A stretch of 64,000 bases of DNA from Ruminococcus sp. (GTDB lineage Bacteria; Bacillota; Clostridia; Oscillospirales; Ruminococcaceae). This document shows positions 28,061-37,080 of this stretch, piece by piece. Under the pieces are notes generated by a model. That model saw only the letters and a program-made list of their open reading frames with translations. It searched no databases and was not told the origin of the DNA. Made by a program: the position numbers and the translations under genes. Location of the stretch: NCBI GenBank assembly GCA_021199375.1, contig JAJQIB010000026.1:1-64000 (forward strand), read 5' to 3'. Positions within the stretch are counted from its first letter, which is position 1, and every line of letters begins with the position of its first letter.

Positions 28061-28100
28061 ATTATAATATATTATGATAGATTTGTCAAACGTTTTGTGA
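28061..28100 (-). promoter_or_regulatory. Promoter with LacI-type operator, second copy
   Basis: Minus-strand TTGACA (28084-28089), 17-bp spacer and TATAAT (28061-28066). TCAAACGTTTTGTGA (28086-28100) overlaps the -35 and, like the site at 11327-11340, is centred on AACGTT. Confidence 0.75.
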
Positions 28101-28109
28101 TAAAAAATT

Positions 28110-28133
28110 GAGGCTGCGTTTTTTAGCAGCCTC
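28110..28133 (-). terminator. Terminator of the Ser/Glu-rich lipoprotein gene
   Basis: GAGGCTGC (28110-28117) pairs with GCAGCCTC (28126-28133). On the minus strand a T6 run follows. Confidence 0.85.
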
Positions 28134-28144
28134 GCGGATAATCC

Positions 28145-28864
28145 TTATTCGTTTTCAAGGGTAAAGTAAACTTCACCAATATCATTTACATACGACGAAT
28201 GATTTTCTCCACTTTTCCATTCCTCTTCGTTAACATCGTTAATTCCGTTCCCGTTATCATCCATTCCATATTCTATGTTGTTTGTCTCATCGGTGCACAT
28301 GGGTCTAAAATAAAACGAAACATCCGCCGTGCTCCAACCCTCTTCAAGCTCCCATGAATCATCAAAGGTCACTGATTCGCCGGCTTTAATTTCTGTTCCA
28401 ACGTATGAAAGAGTCCAACCATGTCCGATTTCAGTAAGATCTGTCACAGCATCAAGACATGAACCAGTGTACGAAGTTTCAATATCACTATCACCGTTGT
28501 TAGTTATTGTAACAGTAGTGTAAAGCATGTTTCCTTCTTTTTTATATTCATAGCTGCTGCTAATAACGCCATCGGTCGACATTATCTCGGTATCGGAAAC
28601 CCATTCGTAGCCTATTTGAGTTGGCTCCGTTTGTTCGGCTTCGGATTCATCCGATTCAGCTTCAGAGGATTCGTCAGCCCGTGAGGATTCCTCGGCTTCT
28701 TCAACATCTTCTGATTCACTGCTTGAAGTCTCTTCACCTTCGGATGCGGAGGAAGATTCGGCATCAGCTATAGCTGTACTGCTGTCGGTATCATCAACAT
28801 CTCTACATGAGGTGAACGCTAATGAACAGAGTATAATGGTGAAAATTAAAATTTTGTTTTTCAT
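28145..28864 (-). CDS. Lipoprotein with acidic Ser/Glu-rich linker
   Basis: Predicted surface lipoprotein: signal peptide with lipobox AFTSC (Cys20), then a low-complexity Ser/Glu/Asp linker to about residue 80, then a folded domain of about 150 aa I cannot assign. A DDNGNGINDVNEEE segment near residue 205 looks like a calcium-binding DxNxNG loop of the thrombospondin-3 or dockerin kind. AGGAGG precedes the start. It lies 15 bp downstream of the trypsin-like protease gene on the same strand and is likely co-transcribed with it. Confidence 0.72.
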   Translation of the reverse strand: MKNKILIFTIILCSLAFTSCRDVDDTDSSTAIADAESSSASEGEETSSSESEDVEEAEESSRADESSEAESDESEAEQTEPTQIGYEWVSDTEIMSTDGVISSSYEYKKEGNMLYTTVTITNNGDSDIETSYTGSCLDAVTDLTEIGHGWTLSYVGTEIKAGESVTFDDSWELEEGWSTADVSFYFRPMCTDETNNIEYGMDDNGNGINDVNEEEWKSGENHSSYVNDIGEVYFTLENE

Positions 28865-28879
28865 ATAAAGCTCCTCCTT

Positions 28880-30058
28880 TCAGGATGTTACAACTGTTAG
28901 TCCAAATCGACCAACTATATTTGTTATTTTTGTGGCGTATGTATAGCCTACCGTAGAACTGTAATGACTATCTCTTATGTTTGTTATAGCCATAAGCGAC
29001 ATTGAATATGGACTTGAACTGCCAGTGACTACTCCGATGGGACCTCCACTGTCACCACCTCTATTTTTATTTGAACATTTCAACATATCTGTAATAGTTA
29101 CAGATGTACCAGATTCATCGTCAATTGTCATATTCACAGATATGCTTAAAATTGTTCCGGATTCAACACCGGTTGTAATTCCATATTTTTTAACGGTAGT
29201 TCCTTCAAGTGAACTTGATGCATACTTGATTGACTTTATAAATCCATACTCTGAAGTAGACTGAAACACATTTGTAGATGTCCAGGCGGAAGTACTGTAA
29301 AATGGAATAAATGCAGCGTCTATGCCATCAAATCTGTATGTAGAGTAGCCTACTGAATTAATAACTGTACCATTAACATATATTATTTTTTCAGGCTTTA
29401 AATTTGCCAGAAAATGTCCTGCGGTTACAATTCCGTATTGACCAGTACTGCTCTTGTATGCGTTAAAACCGATTGTTGCACAATTATCGGTTGATGTATA
29501 AATTTCCGATCCTCCAGTTGCCGTACTAGCTGTTGTAGTAATTTCAAGATCCTCATCAGTGCTGACATCGAAGATATTTGAGTCTATGTTTAAATCATCA
29601 ACTAGCTCATAAAAATCCGTAATAGAAAAATCAGCATCTCCAATAATCTCTATGGCATTATCCTTTTGGATAAGTGCGGAACTTATAATATTATATTCAC
29701 CCATGTAAGGCAAAACCGCATCATTTGCTTCAAGCAAATCCTCCATCGAATAATCAACCTGATGAAATTCGACCGTGCTGTAATCAAGTATATGCAAATA
29801 CTCGTTAACATCATCATCAGTCAAATAAATATCAAGCTTATTGCTTCCATTAGCATCATAGCAAGCTCCCGCATAATTACTAGGATAGTCAACTTGAGTT
29901 TCCGACATACCAATGCTTAAATTAGAAGTTGAAGCTACGGCATCTTCACCATATACAAAACTATACATTAATTCATCATATTCCTGCTGTGCTGTTTCCT
30001 CGGAAACATAAACCTCGTCAATACTAAGCGCTTGAACACTTACAAATCACTGCTTCAT
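28880..30058 (-). pseudogene. Trypsin-like serine protease with disrupted N-terminus
   Basis: Chymotrypsin-fold (S1-like) protease domain in the C-terminal half: His in VTAGHFLAN, Asp in FDGIDAAFIP and Ser in GGDSGGPIG. The natural start, ATG 30058 with AAGGAG upstream, reads Met-Lys-Gln and then TGA (30047-30049) in the same frame. After the stop the frame continues Phe-Val-Ser-Val-Gln-Ala-Leu-Ser, which looks like a signal-peptidase site, and stays open to 28880. No ATG, GTG or TTG lies between the TGA and ATG 29968. The hydrophobic core of a signal peptide is missing, so a small deletion is likely. A protein starting at 29968 would not be exported. Confidence 0.7.
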
Positions 30059-30237
30059 TGGAATCATCTCCTTATTTTTACTTTTATTTTATTATATCAC
30101 TACTTTAAATAAAAGTCAAGTATTTTTTTGCCAAATCTAATATTTGTATAAATTCACAAAATTAAGTGACGAAATTGGTTAAAATCACAAAGTTAGGTTA
30201 ATATTTTTGCATCACGCTTTTTCAAAAACATCTACAC

Positions 30238-30266
30238 TTGACAAACTTCCAGAAAAGTTGTATAAT
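30238..30266 (+). promoter_or_regulatory. Promoter of metG
   Basis: TTGACA (30238-30243), a 17-bp spacer and TATAAT (30261-30266), about 50 bp before the start codon. No S-box or T-box is visible. Confidence 0.85.
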
Positions 30267-30317
30267 AATTGTTAGTGCTTTTTTTATGAAGCAATAATTT
30301 TATTAGGAGGAATTTAG

Positions 30318-32264
30318 ATGTCAAAGTTTTACATTACTACGCCGATTTATTATCCATCAGGAAATCCGCACATCGGTCACTGCTACACTACCGTGGCGTG
30401 CGATTCAATTGCGAGGTACAAGCGAATGCAGGGCTATGATGTCATGTTCCTGACCGGTACCGATGAGCATGGTCAAAAAATTGAAGAGAAGGCTAAGGAA
30501 AAGGGTGTTACTCCTAAGGAGTACGTCGACGAAATTGTTGAAACCTTTAAAAAGCTCTGGAGCTACATGAACATAAGCTATGACCGCTATATAAGAACCA
30601 CTGATGACTATCATGTAGAAGCGGTGCAAAAGATTTTTAAAGAGCTTTACGACAGAGGATACATCTACAAGGGCGAATACAAGGGCAAATACTGCACTCC
30701 GTGCGAAAGCTTTTGGACTGAATCACAGCTTGACGAAAATGGCTGCTGCCCCGAATGTCACCGTGAGGTAAAGGAAGCAAGCGAGGAAGCGTACTTCTTT
30801 AAAATGTCCCCCTTTGCCGACAGAATCGAAAAGCTGCTCACCGAAACAGACTACCTTCAGCCAAAAACACGAGCAACCGAGCTTGTTAATAACTTTATTA
30901 AGCCCGGACTTGAGGATTTGTGTGTATCACGCACATCCTTTACATGGGGTATCCCCGTAACCTTTGATACTAAGCATGTTGTTTACGTGTGGGTTGATGC
31001 GCTTTCAAACTACATCACGGCTTTAGGCTACGAAAATGAAGCATATAATGACTATGATAAGTTCTGGCCGGCTGATGTTCATATGGTAGCTAAGGACATA
31101 ATGCGCTTTCATGCGATAATCTGGCCCGCTATGCTCATGGCTCTTGACCTGCCTCTTCCTAAGCATCTGGCAGTTCACGGCTGGATAACCTTTAACGGAC
31201 AAAAAATGTCAAAGTCACTGGGCAACGTTGTAGATCCCTTCATTTTAGGCGAGCGCTACGGAGCTGACGCTATAAGATACCACATCCTACGTGAAATGGC
31301 ACTTGGCGCAGACAGCTCGTTCTCTAACGAAATCATGATCAACCGCATAAATTCAGATCTCGCAAACGGACTCGGAAATCTCGTTTCACGCACAGTAGCA
31401 ATGGTAGATAAGTACTTCGGAGGAACGCTTCCCTCTGAGCGTGAGAGTGGCGAATTTGACGACGAGCTAAAAAATGCTGCATTGGCTCTTCGTGAAAGGG
31501 TTGATGGCTTCATTGACCAAACACAGATTAACAATGCACTTGCCGAAATCTTCAAGGTGATTTCTCATGCAAATAAATACATCGACGAAACCGCTCCGTG
31601 GGTGCTTGGTAAGGATGAGGGCAAAAGGGCAAGACTTGCAGCTGTGCTTTACAATTTGCTCGAAGCAATTAGAATTTCAACTACACTTTTAAGCTGCTTT
31701 ATGCCCACAACCATGCCAAGGATTTGGGAGCAAATCGGCGCTAAGGAAAGCGATATAAGCTATGAAAATGCTGCAAGGTGGAATGTTTTGCCACAAGAAG
31801 CTACAGTACATCGTGGCGAAATCATCTTCCCAAGAATTGACGTTGACAAGGAAATTGACGAGCTTAATAAAATCATCGGCAACAGCAAAAAGGACGAGCC
31901 CAAGGAGGATGACGGTTTTGAGCCTATGCCGCTTGCAGAACAGATTACCATAGATGACTTTGAAAAGCTTGACCTAAGAGTAGCACTAGTCAAGGAATGT
32001 GAAAAGGTAAAGCGTTCAAAGAAGCTTCTCTGCTTACAGCTTGATGACGGAATGGGCGGCAGACAGGTGGTTTCTGGAATCTCTGAGTGGTACAAGCCCG
32101 AAGATCTTATTGGCAAAAAGGTTATTATAGTTGCAAACCTCAAGCCTGTAAAGCTTTGCGGAGTAGAATCAAACGGCATGATATGTGCCGCAGATACTGC
32201 CGAGGGTGGAGCAAGCGTAATCTTCCCCGATCAGTCACTTCCCTGCGGAACTAAAATCAGATAA
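30318..32264 (+). CDS. metG: Methionyl-tRNA synthetase
   Basis: Class I synthetase charging both initiator and elongator tRNA-Met. HIGH motif in PSGNPHIGHCYT (near residue 12), Cys clusters CTPCE and CCPEC for the zinc knuckle (residues 130-150), and the KMSKS motif GQKMSKSLGN near 300. The C-terminal 110 residues form the EMAP/Trbp111 tRNA-binding and dimerisation domain (LDLRVALVKECEKVKRSKK region). Length 648 aa. AGGAGG is well placed. It has its own promoter and is followed by a stem-loop and a tRNA gene. Confidence 0.98.
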   Translation: MSKFYITTPIYYPSGNPHIGHCYTTVACDSIARYKRMQGYDVMFLTGTDEHGQKIEEKAKEKGVTPKEYVDEIVETFKKLWSYMNISYDRYIRTTDDYHVEAVQKIFKELYDRGYIYKGEYKGKYCTPCESFWTESQLDENGCCPECHREVKEASEEAYFFKMSPFADRIEKLLTETDYLQPKTRATELVNNFIKPGLEDLCVSRTSFTWGIPVTFDTKHVVYVWVDALSNYITALGYENEAYNDYDKFWPADVHMVAKDIMRFHAIIWPAMLMALDLPLPKHLAVHGWITFNGQKMSKSLGNVVDPFILGERYGADAIRYHILREMALGADSSFSNEIMINRINSDLANGLGNLVSRTVAMVDKYFGGTLPSERESGEFDDELKNAALALRERVDGFIDQTQINNALAEIFKVISHANKYIDETAPWVLGKDEGKRARLAAVLYNLLEAIRISTTLLSCFMPTTMPRIWEQIGAKESDISYENAARWNVLPQEATVHRGEIIFPRIDVDKEIDELNKIIGNSKKDEPKEDDGFEPMPLAEQITIDDFEKLDLRVALVKECEKVKRSKKLLCLQLDDGMGGRQVVSGISEWYKPEDLIGKKVIIVANLKPVKLCGVESNGMICAADTAEGGASVIFPDQSLPCGTKIR

Positions 32265-32274
32265 TTAAAATAAG

Positions 32275-32298
32275 CGGAGTGCCATAAGTCGCACTCCG
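32275..32298 (+). terminator. Stem-loop after metG
   Basis: CGGAGTGC (32275-32282) pairs with GCACTCCG (32291-32298). There is no T-run, so it may be a processing or weak termination site before the tRNA. Confidence 0.5.
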
Positions 32299-32303
32299 TA
32301 TAC

Positions 32304-32377
32304 ACGCCCGTAGCTCAGCTGGATAGAGTGACAGACTCCGACTCTGTAGGTCGTGCGTTCGAATCGCATCGGGCGTA
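32304..32377 (+). tRNA. tRNA-Arg (anticodon CCG)
   Basis: Cloverleaf: acceptor ACGCCCG/CGGGCGT with discriminator A32377, D-arm GCTC...GAGT, anticodon stem ACAGA/TCTGT with loop CTCCGAC (anticodon CCG, codon CGG), and T-arm GTGCG-TTCGAAT-CGCAT. CCA is not encoded. Confidence 0.95.
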
Positions 32378-32390
32378 TAAAAAAAATCAT

Positions 32391-32416
32391 AGAGCATCTG
32401 CTTTGGCAGGTGCTCT
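32391..32416 (+). terminator. Terminator after tRNA-Arg
   Basis: AGAGCATCTGC (32391-32401) pairs with GCAGGTGCTCT (32406-32416) with one G-T pair, followed by TTTT. Confidence 0.85.
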
Positions 32417-32430
32417 TTTATTAAACAAAA

Positions 32431-32457
32431 CCACCGACTCCATAAAGGAATCGGTGG
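32431..32457 (-). terminator. Terminator of the iron alcohol dehydrogenase gene
   Basis: CCACCGA (32431-32437) pairs with TCGGTGG (32451-32457), with an inner TCC/GGA pairing. On the minus strand a TTTTGTTT tract follows. Confidence 0.8.
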
Positions 32458-32479
32458 CGTAATCTGTTTTATGTATTTA

Positions 32480-33697
32480 TTAGAAATCTACCTCTGTATC
32501 GTAGTAGCAAGCCTTAAGCAGCTTCTCCATCTCCTCCTGTGTGGGGATTCTGGGATTTGAGCCTGTGCAAGCATCGCCAATAGCGTTCTTTGCAATTTCA
32601 GGAAGTCTTTCGAGGAATACCTCCTCCGGAACAAAGCCCTGCTCGCAAGGGTAGCTGTCTGCACCATAGTTCTTAATGCAATGAGGAATGTTTAGCTTGT
32701 CGTTCATATCACGAACATACTTAATAAGCAGCTTAACCTTCTCATCGTCATCCTTGCCGCCAAGCTTCATATAATCAGCAATAACACCGTAACGCTTCTT
32801 AGCGGTTTCATCCTTTGCATTAAACTCTATTACCTTAGGAAGGTACATAGCGTTTGCCGCACCGTGAATGATATGTGCGCCATAGTCTGCAAATGCAGCA
32901 CCGGTCTTGTGAGCCATCGAGTGTACAATACCAAGCAGAGCATTTGAGAAAGCCATACCAGCAAGGCACTGTGCATTGTGCATTCTGTCACGTGCATCCA
33001 TATCGCCATTGTATGAGTCAACAAGGTCAGCCTCAATCATTTCAATTGCATGAATAGCAAGCGGATCTGTGTAGTCGCAGTTAGCTGTCGAAACATAAGC
33101 CTCAATTGCGTGAGTAAGTGCGTCCATACCTGTATGAGCGGTAAGCTTCTGGGGCATGGTTTCTGCAAGCTCAGGGTCAACGATCGCAACATCAGGTGTG
33201 ATTTCAAAATCTGCGATAGGATACTTGATTCCCTTGTCATAATCTGTAATGATAGAAAATGCTGTAACCTCCGTAGCAGTACCGGATGTTGAAGGAATTG
33301 CACAGAAGTGAGCCTTCTTTCTAAGCTCAGGAATACCGAACACCTTGCACATATCCTCAAAGGTACATTCAGGATATTCGTACTTAATCCACATAGCTTT
33401 TGCAGCATCAATCGGTGAGCCGCCGCCCATTGCTACAATCCAGTCAGGCTCAAAATCGAGCATAACCTGTGCGCCGTTCATAACAGTAGTAACCGAAGGA
33501 TCAGGTTCAACGCCGTCAAGCACCTTGACCTCCATACCTGCTTCTTTTAAATAATCCTCCGCCTTCTGTAAAAAGCCGTTTCTCTTCATCGAGCCTCCGC
33601 CGACTACGATGATAGCCTTTGTTCCCTTGAGTGTTTTAAGGTTCTCAAGCGCACCCTTGCCGTGATACAAATCGCGGGGTAAAGTAAATCTTGCCAT
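32480..33697 (-). CDS. Iron-containing alcohol dehydrogenase
   Basis: Group III metal-dependent alcohol dehydrogenase, reducing aldehydes such as acetaldehyde or butyraldehyde with NAD(P)H in fermentation. NAD-binding GGGSPIDAAKAMW lies near residue 92. Metal-binding residues fall in DALTHAIEAYVS and in the HSMAHKTGA/HGAANAMYLP region. Length about 405 aa fits butanol-dehydrogenase-type enzymes. The start is ATG 33697 because GGAGG sits just upstream and includes the earlier in-frame ATG. A structured-RNA candidate lies about 120 bp upstream on the same strand. Exact substrate unknown. Confidence 0.94.
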   Translation of the reverse strand: MARFTLPRDLYHGKGALENLKTLKGTKAIIVVGGGSMKRNGFLQKAEDYLKEAGMEVKVLDGVEPDPSVTTVMNGAQVMLDFEPDWIVAMGGGSPIDAAKAMWIKYEYPECTFEDMCKVFGIPELRKKAHFCAIPSTSGTATEVTAFSIITDYDKGIKYPIADFEITPDVAIVDPELAETMPQKLTAHTGMDALTHAIEAYVSTANCDYTDPLAIHAIEMIEADLVDSYNGDMDARDRMHNAQCLAGMAFSNALLGIVHSMAHKTGAAFADYGAHIIHGAANAMYLPKVIEFNAKDETAKKRYGVIADYMKLGGKDDDEKVKLLIKYVRDMNDKLNIPHCIKNYGADSYPCEQGFVPEEVFLERLPEIAKNAIGDACTGSNPRIPTQEEMEKLLKACYYDTEVDF

Positions 33698-33818
33698 AAA
33701 AAAGACCTCCATAGAAAATGATATTTGCTGTGGATTGTCAAAATTTTAACAATCCTTCCTACGCTTTTTATTTAAAGCGTAGCGAAGCGAGATATGCTCG
33801 CATAATCTAGTGAGCGAA

Positions 33819-33943
33819 GCTTGCAATAGCTGCAAAGAGCCGCTAGGCTCAGCTGGATTTGACATGGTGGATTAGTTTTTTACCACCAGGTCAAAGACAG
33901 GATGAACGCCGCCAAAGGCGGTGGTCATCTTGCAATTATTATA
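33819..33943 (-). ncRNA. Structured RNA candidate, copy 2
   Basis: Homolog of the element at 21215-21340. Hairpins: GAGCC/GGCTC (loop GCTA), TTTGAC+GGTGG/CCACC+GTCAAA, and CCGCC/GGCGG. Relative to copy 1 the paired bases differ on both sides while joining segments are retained. The closing stem is shorter (TGCAA/TTGCA). On the minus strand TTTACT (33961-33966), a 17-bp spacer and TATAAT (33938-33943) abut the 5' end, the same arrangement as copy 1. Read this way it would be transcribed toward the alcohol dehydrogenase gene. The remainder of the gap 33698-34141 holds only short GCGAG/CTCGC stems and the asnB terminator. Confidence 0.6.
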
Positions 33944-34080
33944 TACCATTTACCCTTATAAGTAAAGGGCTTTTAAAGAAAATTTACAAAAAAATCAAAG
34001 AAAAATAAGCGAAATTTGTGCGTTATTACTAAAAATATATGACATCTGTTATTAATCACATGGTTGATCTTGGTAAAAAA

Positions 34081-34107
34081 GTGCTGTGTCTTATATTGAC
34101 ACAGCAC
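34081..34107 (-). terminator. Terminator of asnB
   Basis: GTGCTGTGTC (34081-34090) pairs with GACACAGCAC (34098-34107). On the minus strand a T-run follows. Confidence 0.9.
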
Positions 34108-34141
34108 CTGAATGATTGTATATTAGCATCATCCATAGCCT

Positions 34142-35992
34142 TTAAGCAATCTCAACTCCATACCTCCCCATCCAATAATTCACTTGTAAAATATAGGCCA
34201 TAATCTGCGGATAGTTCATAAGCTGACCGTACCACTGAACACCTGGATTTTCATTTAATAGCTTATCAATTTCCTTGCGCTTAATTATTTGAAGCACCGG
34301 ACAGTTGGTCTGAGAAAGCTCCTCCTTCAAGTGCTCTTTTACCGCCTTCTCATAGGACGGATTGTGCGTTTTTGGATATGGTGATTTTTTCCTCCATAGC
34401 ACTCCTTCAGGTAAAAGCCCGCTCGCTGCCTCTCTTAATAAGCCCTTCTCTCTGCCAAGGTAATCCTTATACTCCCACGGCACACGGTAAAGATACTCGA
34501 CAATTCTGTAATCACAAAACGGCACCCTTACCTCAAGTCCCCAGTACATAGACATCCTGTCCTTGCGATCTAAAAGCGTCTGCATAAACCACTCAAGATT
34601 AAGCCTTGTCATTTCACGCATTCTCTGCTCATCGGGATCGCTTACACGCTCTCTAACTCTGTTAGTTGTGTCAAGATATTTCGAGTAAACAAAGCCTTCA
34701 CAATCATTCGCACTGCCAAAATCATCTCTCATAAGACTTGCTCTGTAGGCTGTCGACTGTGACCACGGAAAGCCGTCCGTCATGCGTATTTCTTTGTCAC
34801 GATACCACGGATACCCACCGAAAATCTCGTCCGCACACTCGCCCGAAAGAGCTACTGTGGAAAATTCACGCACAGCCTTGCAAAATAGCAGCATTGAGCT
34901 GTCGACATCAGCCATTCCCGGCAAATCCCTGGCTTCCACCGCCGTAAAGAGTGCATCGACAAGCTCCGGCGTGTCAATCACCACCCTATGATGCACACTT
35001 CCTAAATGCTTCACCATCATCTCGATATACTCATCATCACTGTTGGGCTGAAACCTACCCGCTTTAAAATACTTCTTGTTGTCACGATATTCAACCGAAA
35101 AGGTATGAAGCCGCTTGCCCTCCTGCTTAAAGCGCTCGTTTGTCACAGCGGATATTATGCTCGAATCAAGCCCACCCGATAAAAATGTACAGAGCGGCAC
35201 ATCCGACACAGTTTGACGTGTAATGGCGTCCGTCACAAGCTCCCTCACATGCTCCTTAGCTTCATCAAAGCTCTCGTTAAGCGGCTCATCGGCATTCCTT
35301 GAAAAATCCCAATAGCTGTGCTTTTTTAATCCATTCTCGTCATACCAAAGGCACTCGGCGGGCAAAAGCTCCTCAATTTTCTCAAGCACGCCGCATCCGC
35401 TTGTTCGGGCAGGACCTAAAAGCATAATCTCACGCACTCCGTCCACCGTAAGCCTTGCATCCACCCCATCACAGCAAAGCAAGCCCTTGATTTCAGATGC
35501 AAAGTACAAGCATTCATTTTGACAGGTATAAAAAAACGGCTTAACCCCAATTCTGTCACGAGCGGCAAAAAGCCTTTTGTTTTGCTCGTCCCACACAGCA
35601 AATGCGAAGATTCCATTAAGCCTGCTCAGGCACTCCTCTCCCCATTCTGCAAATGACAGCAAAACAACCTCCGTGTCGCTGTCGGTTCTAAAGACGTACC
35701 CTAACAGCTCAAGCTCATGCCTTACCTCTGCGGTATTGTAAAGCTCTCCGTTATACACAAGCACAAGCTCCCTCTCACCGCACTTATACAACATAGGCTG
35801 CCTTCCATTTTCAGGATCTATTACCGCCAATCGAGTATGTATCAAAAGAGCATTGTCACTTTTATAAGCTCCATCATCGTCCGGGCCCCGACGTTTAAGC
35901 GTCCTAATAAGTCGCGCGGATATATTTTCACCATCCTTCACAATATTTTTATAGCTGTCCGAAAAGCCTATAATTCCTGCAATTGCGCACAT
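34142..35992 (-). CDS. asnB: Asparagine synthase (glutamine-hydrolysing)
   Basis: Makes asparagine from aspartate, ATP and glutamine. An N-terminal class II glutamine amidotransferase domain starts with Cys2 (MCAIAGIIGF), the nucleophile after Met removal, and shows RRGPDD near residue 35. The C-terminal synthetase domain has the PP-loop LSGGLDSSIISA near residue 270 and EIFGGYPWYRD. The start is ATG 35992, since only this places Cys at position 2 and GAGGTG precedes it. Length about 616 aa. Transcribed alone with its own terminator. Confidence 0.95.
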   Translation of the reverse strand: MCAIAGIIGFSDSYKNIVKDGENISARLIRTLKRRGPDDDGAYKSDNALLIHTRLAVIDPENGRQPMLYKCGERELVLVYNGELYNTAEVRHELELLGYVFRTDSDTEVVLLSFAEWGEECLSRLNGIFAFAVWDEQNKRLFAARDRIGVKPFFYTCQNECLYFASEIKGLLCCDGVDARLTVDGVREIMLLGPARTSGCGVLEKIEELLPAECLWYDENGLKKHSYWDFSRNADEPLNESFDEAKEHVRELVTDAITRQTVSDVPLCTFLSGGLDSSIISAVTNERFKQEGKRLHTFSVEYRDNKKYFKAGRFQPNSDDEYIEMMVKHLGSVHHRVVIDTPELVDALFTAVEARDLPGMADVDSSMLLFCKAVREFSTVALSGECADEIFGGYPWYRDKEIRMTDGFPWSQSTAYRASLMRDDFGSANDCEGFVYSKYLDTTNRVRERVSDPDEQRMREMTRLNLEWFMQTLLDRKDRMSMYWGLEVRVPFCDYRIVEYLYRVPWEYKDYLGREKGLLREAASGLLPEGVLWRKKSPYPKTHNPSYEKAVKEHLKEELSQTNCPVLQIIKRKEIDKLLNENPGVQWYGQLMNYPQIMAYILQVNYWMGRYGVEIA

Positions 35993-36045
35993 AAAAATCA
36001 CCTCTTAGCAGTATATGCACTATAGAAAAAATCCGTGACAGGAAA

Positions 36046-36073
36046 AATCCCCACGCACATTGACGCAGGGATT
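36046..36073 (-). terminator. Terminator-like hairpin upstream of asnB
   Basis: AATCCC (36046-36051) pairs with GGGATT (36068-36073), with an inner CG-rich pairing. On the minus strand it runs into TTTTT. It would stop read-through from the zinc-ribbon gene. Confidence 0.6.
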
Positions 36074-36164
36074 CCTTCGGGAGGAAATCTATATCATCGG
36101 CTCCGCGGATTGCCGTTGGTATAGTATATGCGGCTAAGGGTCAGATTGCTATTACATAAATTAT

Positions 36165-36185
36165 GCCCGCAATTAAATCACGGGC
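36165..36185 (-). terminator. Weak terminator after the zinc-ribbon/SHOCT gene
   Basis: GCCCG (36165-36169) pairs with CGGGC (36181-36185), ten bases before the stop codon side of the gene. Short stem, no long T-run. Confidence 0.45.
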
Positions 36186-36195
36186 AAAATATCAA

Positions 36196-37080
36196 TCATA
36201 TGCTGTCTAGCAGCTTTTTCTTAACCACATTGTACTCTTCCTCGGTTATTGCACCATTGTCAAGCAGGCTCTTGTACTCGGCTATTTGCTGAGGTATGGT
36301 CTTTTGAGCATCAGCTGTCTGCTCTTTTCTACTATTAAGCTCTAAAATCCTCCGCTTAGCCTCTAGCTGCCTAGCACCCTCCTGCTTAATTCTGTCAAGC
36401 GCCTTCATGAGCGTGCCTTTAATAGCCATTTGTTTATTATAATACTGCGAATTGACCGCAGTTCTGCAATCGATAATCGGCACCCTTACCTCCATAGAAT
36501 CCGTTTCTATAAGTATGTAGCTATTCGATATATACTCAGTATAAACGACACTGTTTTTTGCCGTTGCAGTTCCAACCAAGGCTCCGACCTCTCCAGCAAT
36601 CAAGCCGCCAACCACCGCTCTGGAAATTCCGCCCTGCTTAGAGGAGCTAGATAACATCTGTCTGCCCTCCTCAATGTACTCAAATCTATCAAGCTGATAG
36701 AAAGCATAGACTATATTAGAATTAACAAATCTAAACGTCTTACGGTCATTATCCACAAGCAAGACGTCGCAGATATTATCCGCAGCCTTGCTTACCTCTC
36801 CTTCGATTCCCATTCTAGGCTTGTAGCATTTTTCGCAGTTTGTATAAAATTGAGAGTTTTGCGCACCGCAGTATTGACAAACCCAATCATTTGATACAAC
36901 ATCAGCTTTTTTAGGCGACCTCTCAGGTATTGATAAGCCCTTCTTAAAGTCCTGTACCGTTCTATTTCTATCATAAAAGTCCGACTTGTCAAGGCAGCTA
37001 TCGCACACATATCCATTAATACACCTATACTGTGATGCAAAATCGCCAAGCTCAACACCACATAGACTACATTTTGACAT
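36196..37080 (-). CDS. Zinc-ribbon and SHOCT-domain protein
   Basis: Protein of unknown function with three recognisable parts. Two N-terminal CxxC pairs (CSLCG, CDSCLDK) form a treble-clef-like zinc site. A RanBP2/zinc-ribbon-like motif WVCQYCGAQN...CEKCYKPR lies near residues 68-90. The C-terminal SHOCT helix pair (IAEYKSLLDNGAITEEEYN) occupies about the last 30 residues. The middle contains a glycine-rich hydrophobic segment (AVVGGLIAGEVGALVGTATA). SHOCT often occurs in oligomerising or membrane-associated stress proteins; that is family knowledge only. Length 294 aa. Confidence 0.75.
   Translation of the reverse strand: MSKCSLCGVELGDFASQYRCINGYVCDSCLDKSDFYDRNRTVQDFKKGLSIPERSPKKADVVSNDWVCQYCGAQNSQFYTNCEKCYKPRMGIEGEVSKAADNICDVLLVDNDRKTFRFVNSNIVYAFYQLDRFEYIEEGRQMLSSSSKQGGISRAVVGGLIAGEVGALVGTATAKNSVVYTEYISNSYILIETDSMEVRVPIIDCRTAVNSQYYNKQMAIKGTLMKALDRIKQEGARQLEAKRRILELNSRKEQTADAQKTIPQQIAEYKSLLDNGAITEEEYNVVKKKLLDSI

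Noticed and set aside
28880..30049. Selenocysteine at the TGA codon of the protease gene
   Set aside because: The TGA is at codon 4, outside any redox motif, and no SECIS-like hairpin is evident just after it; a deletion explains the sequence better.
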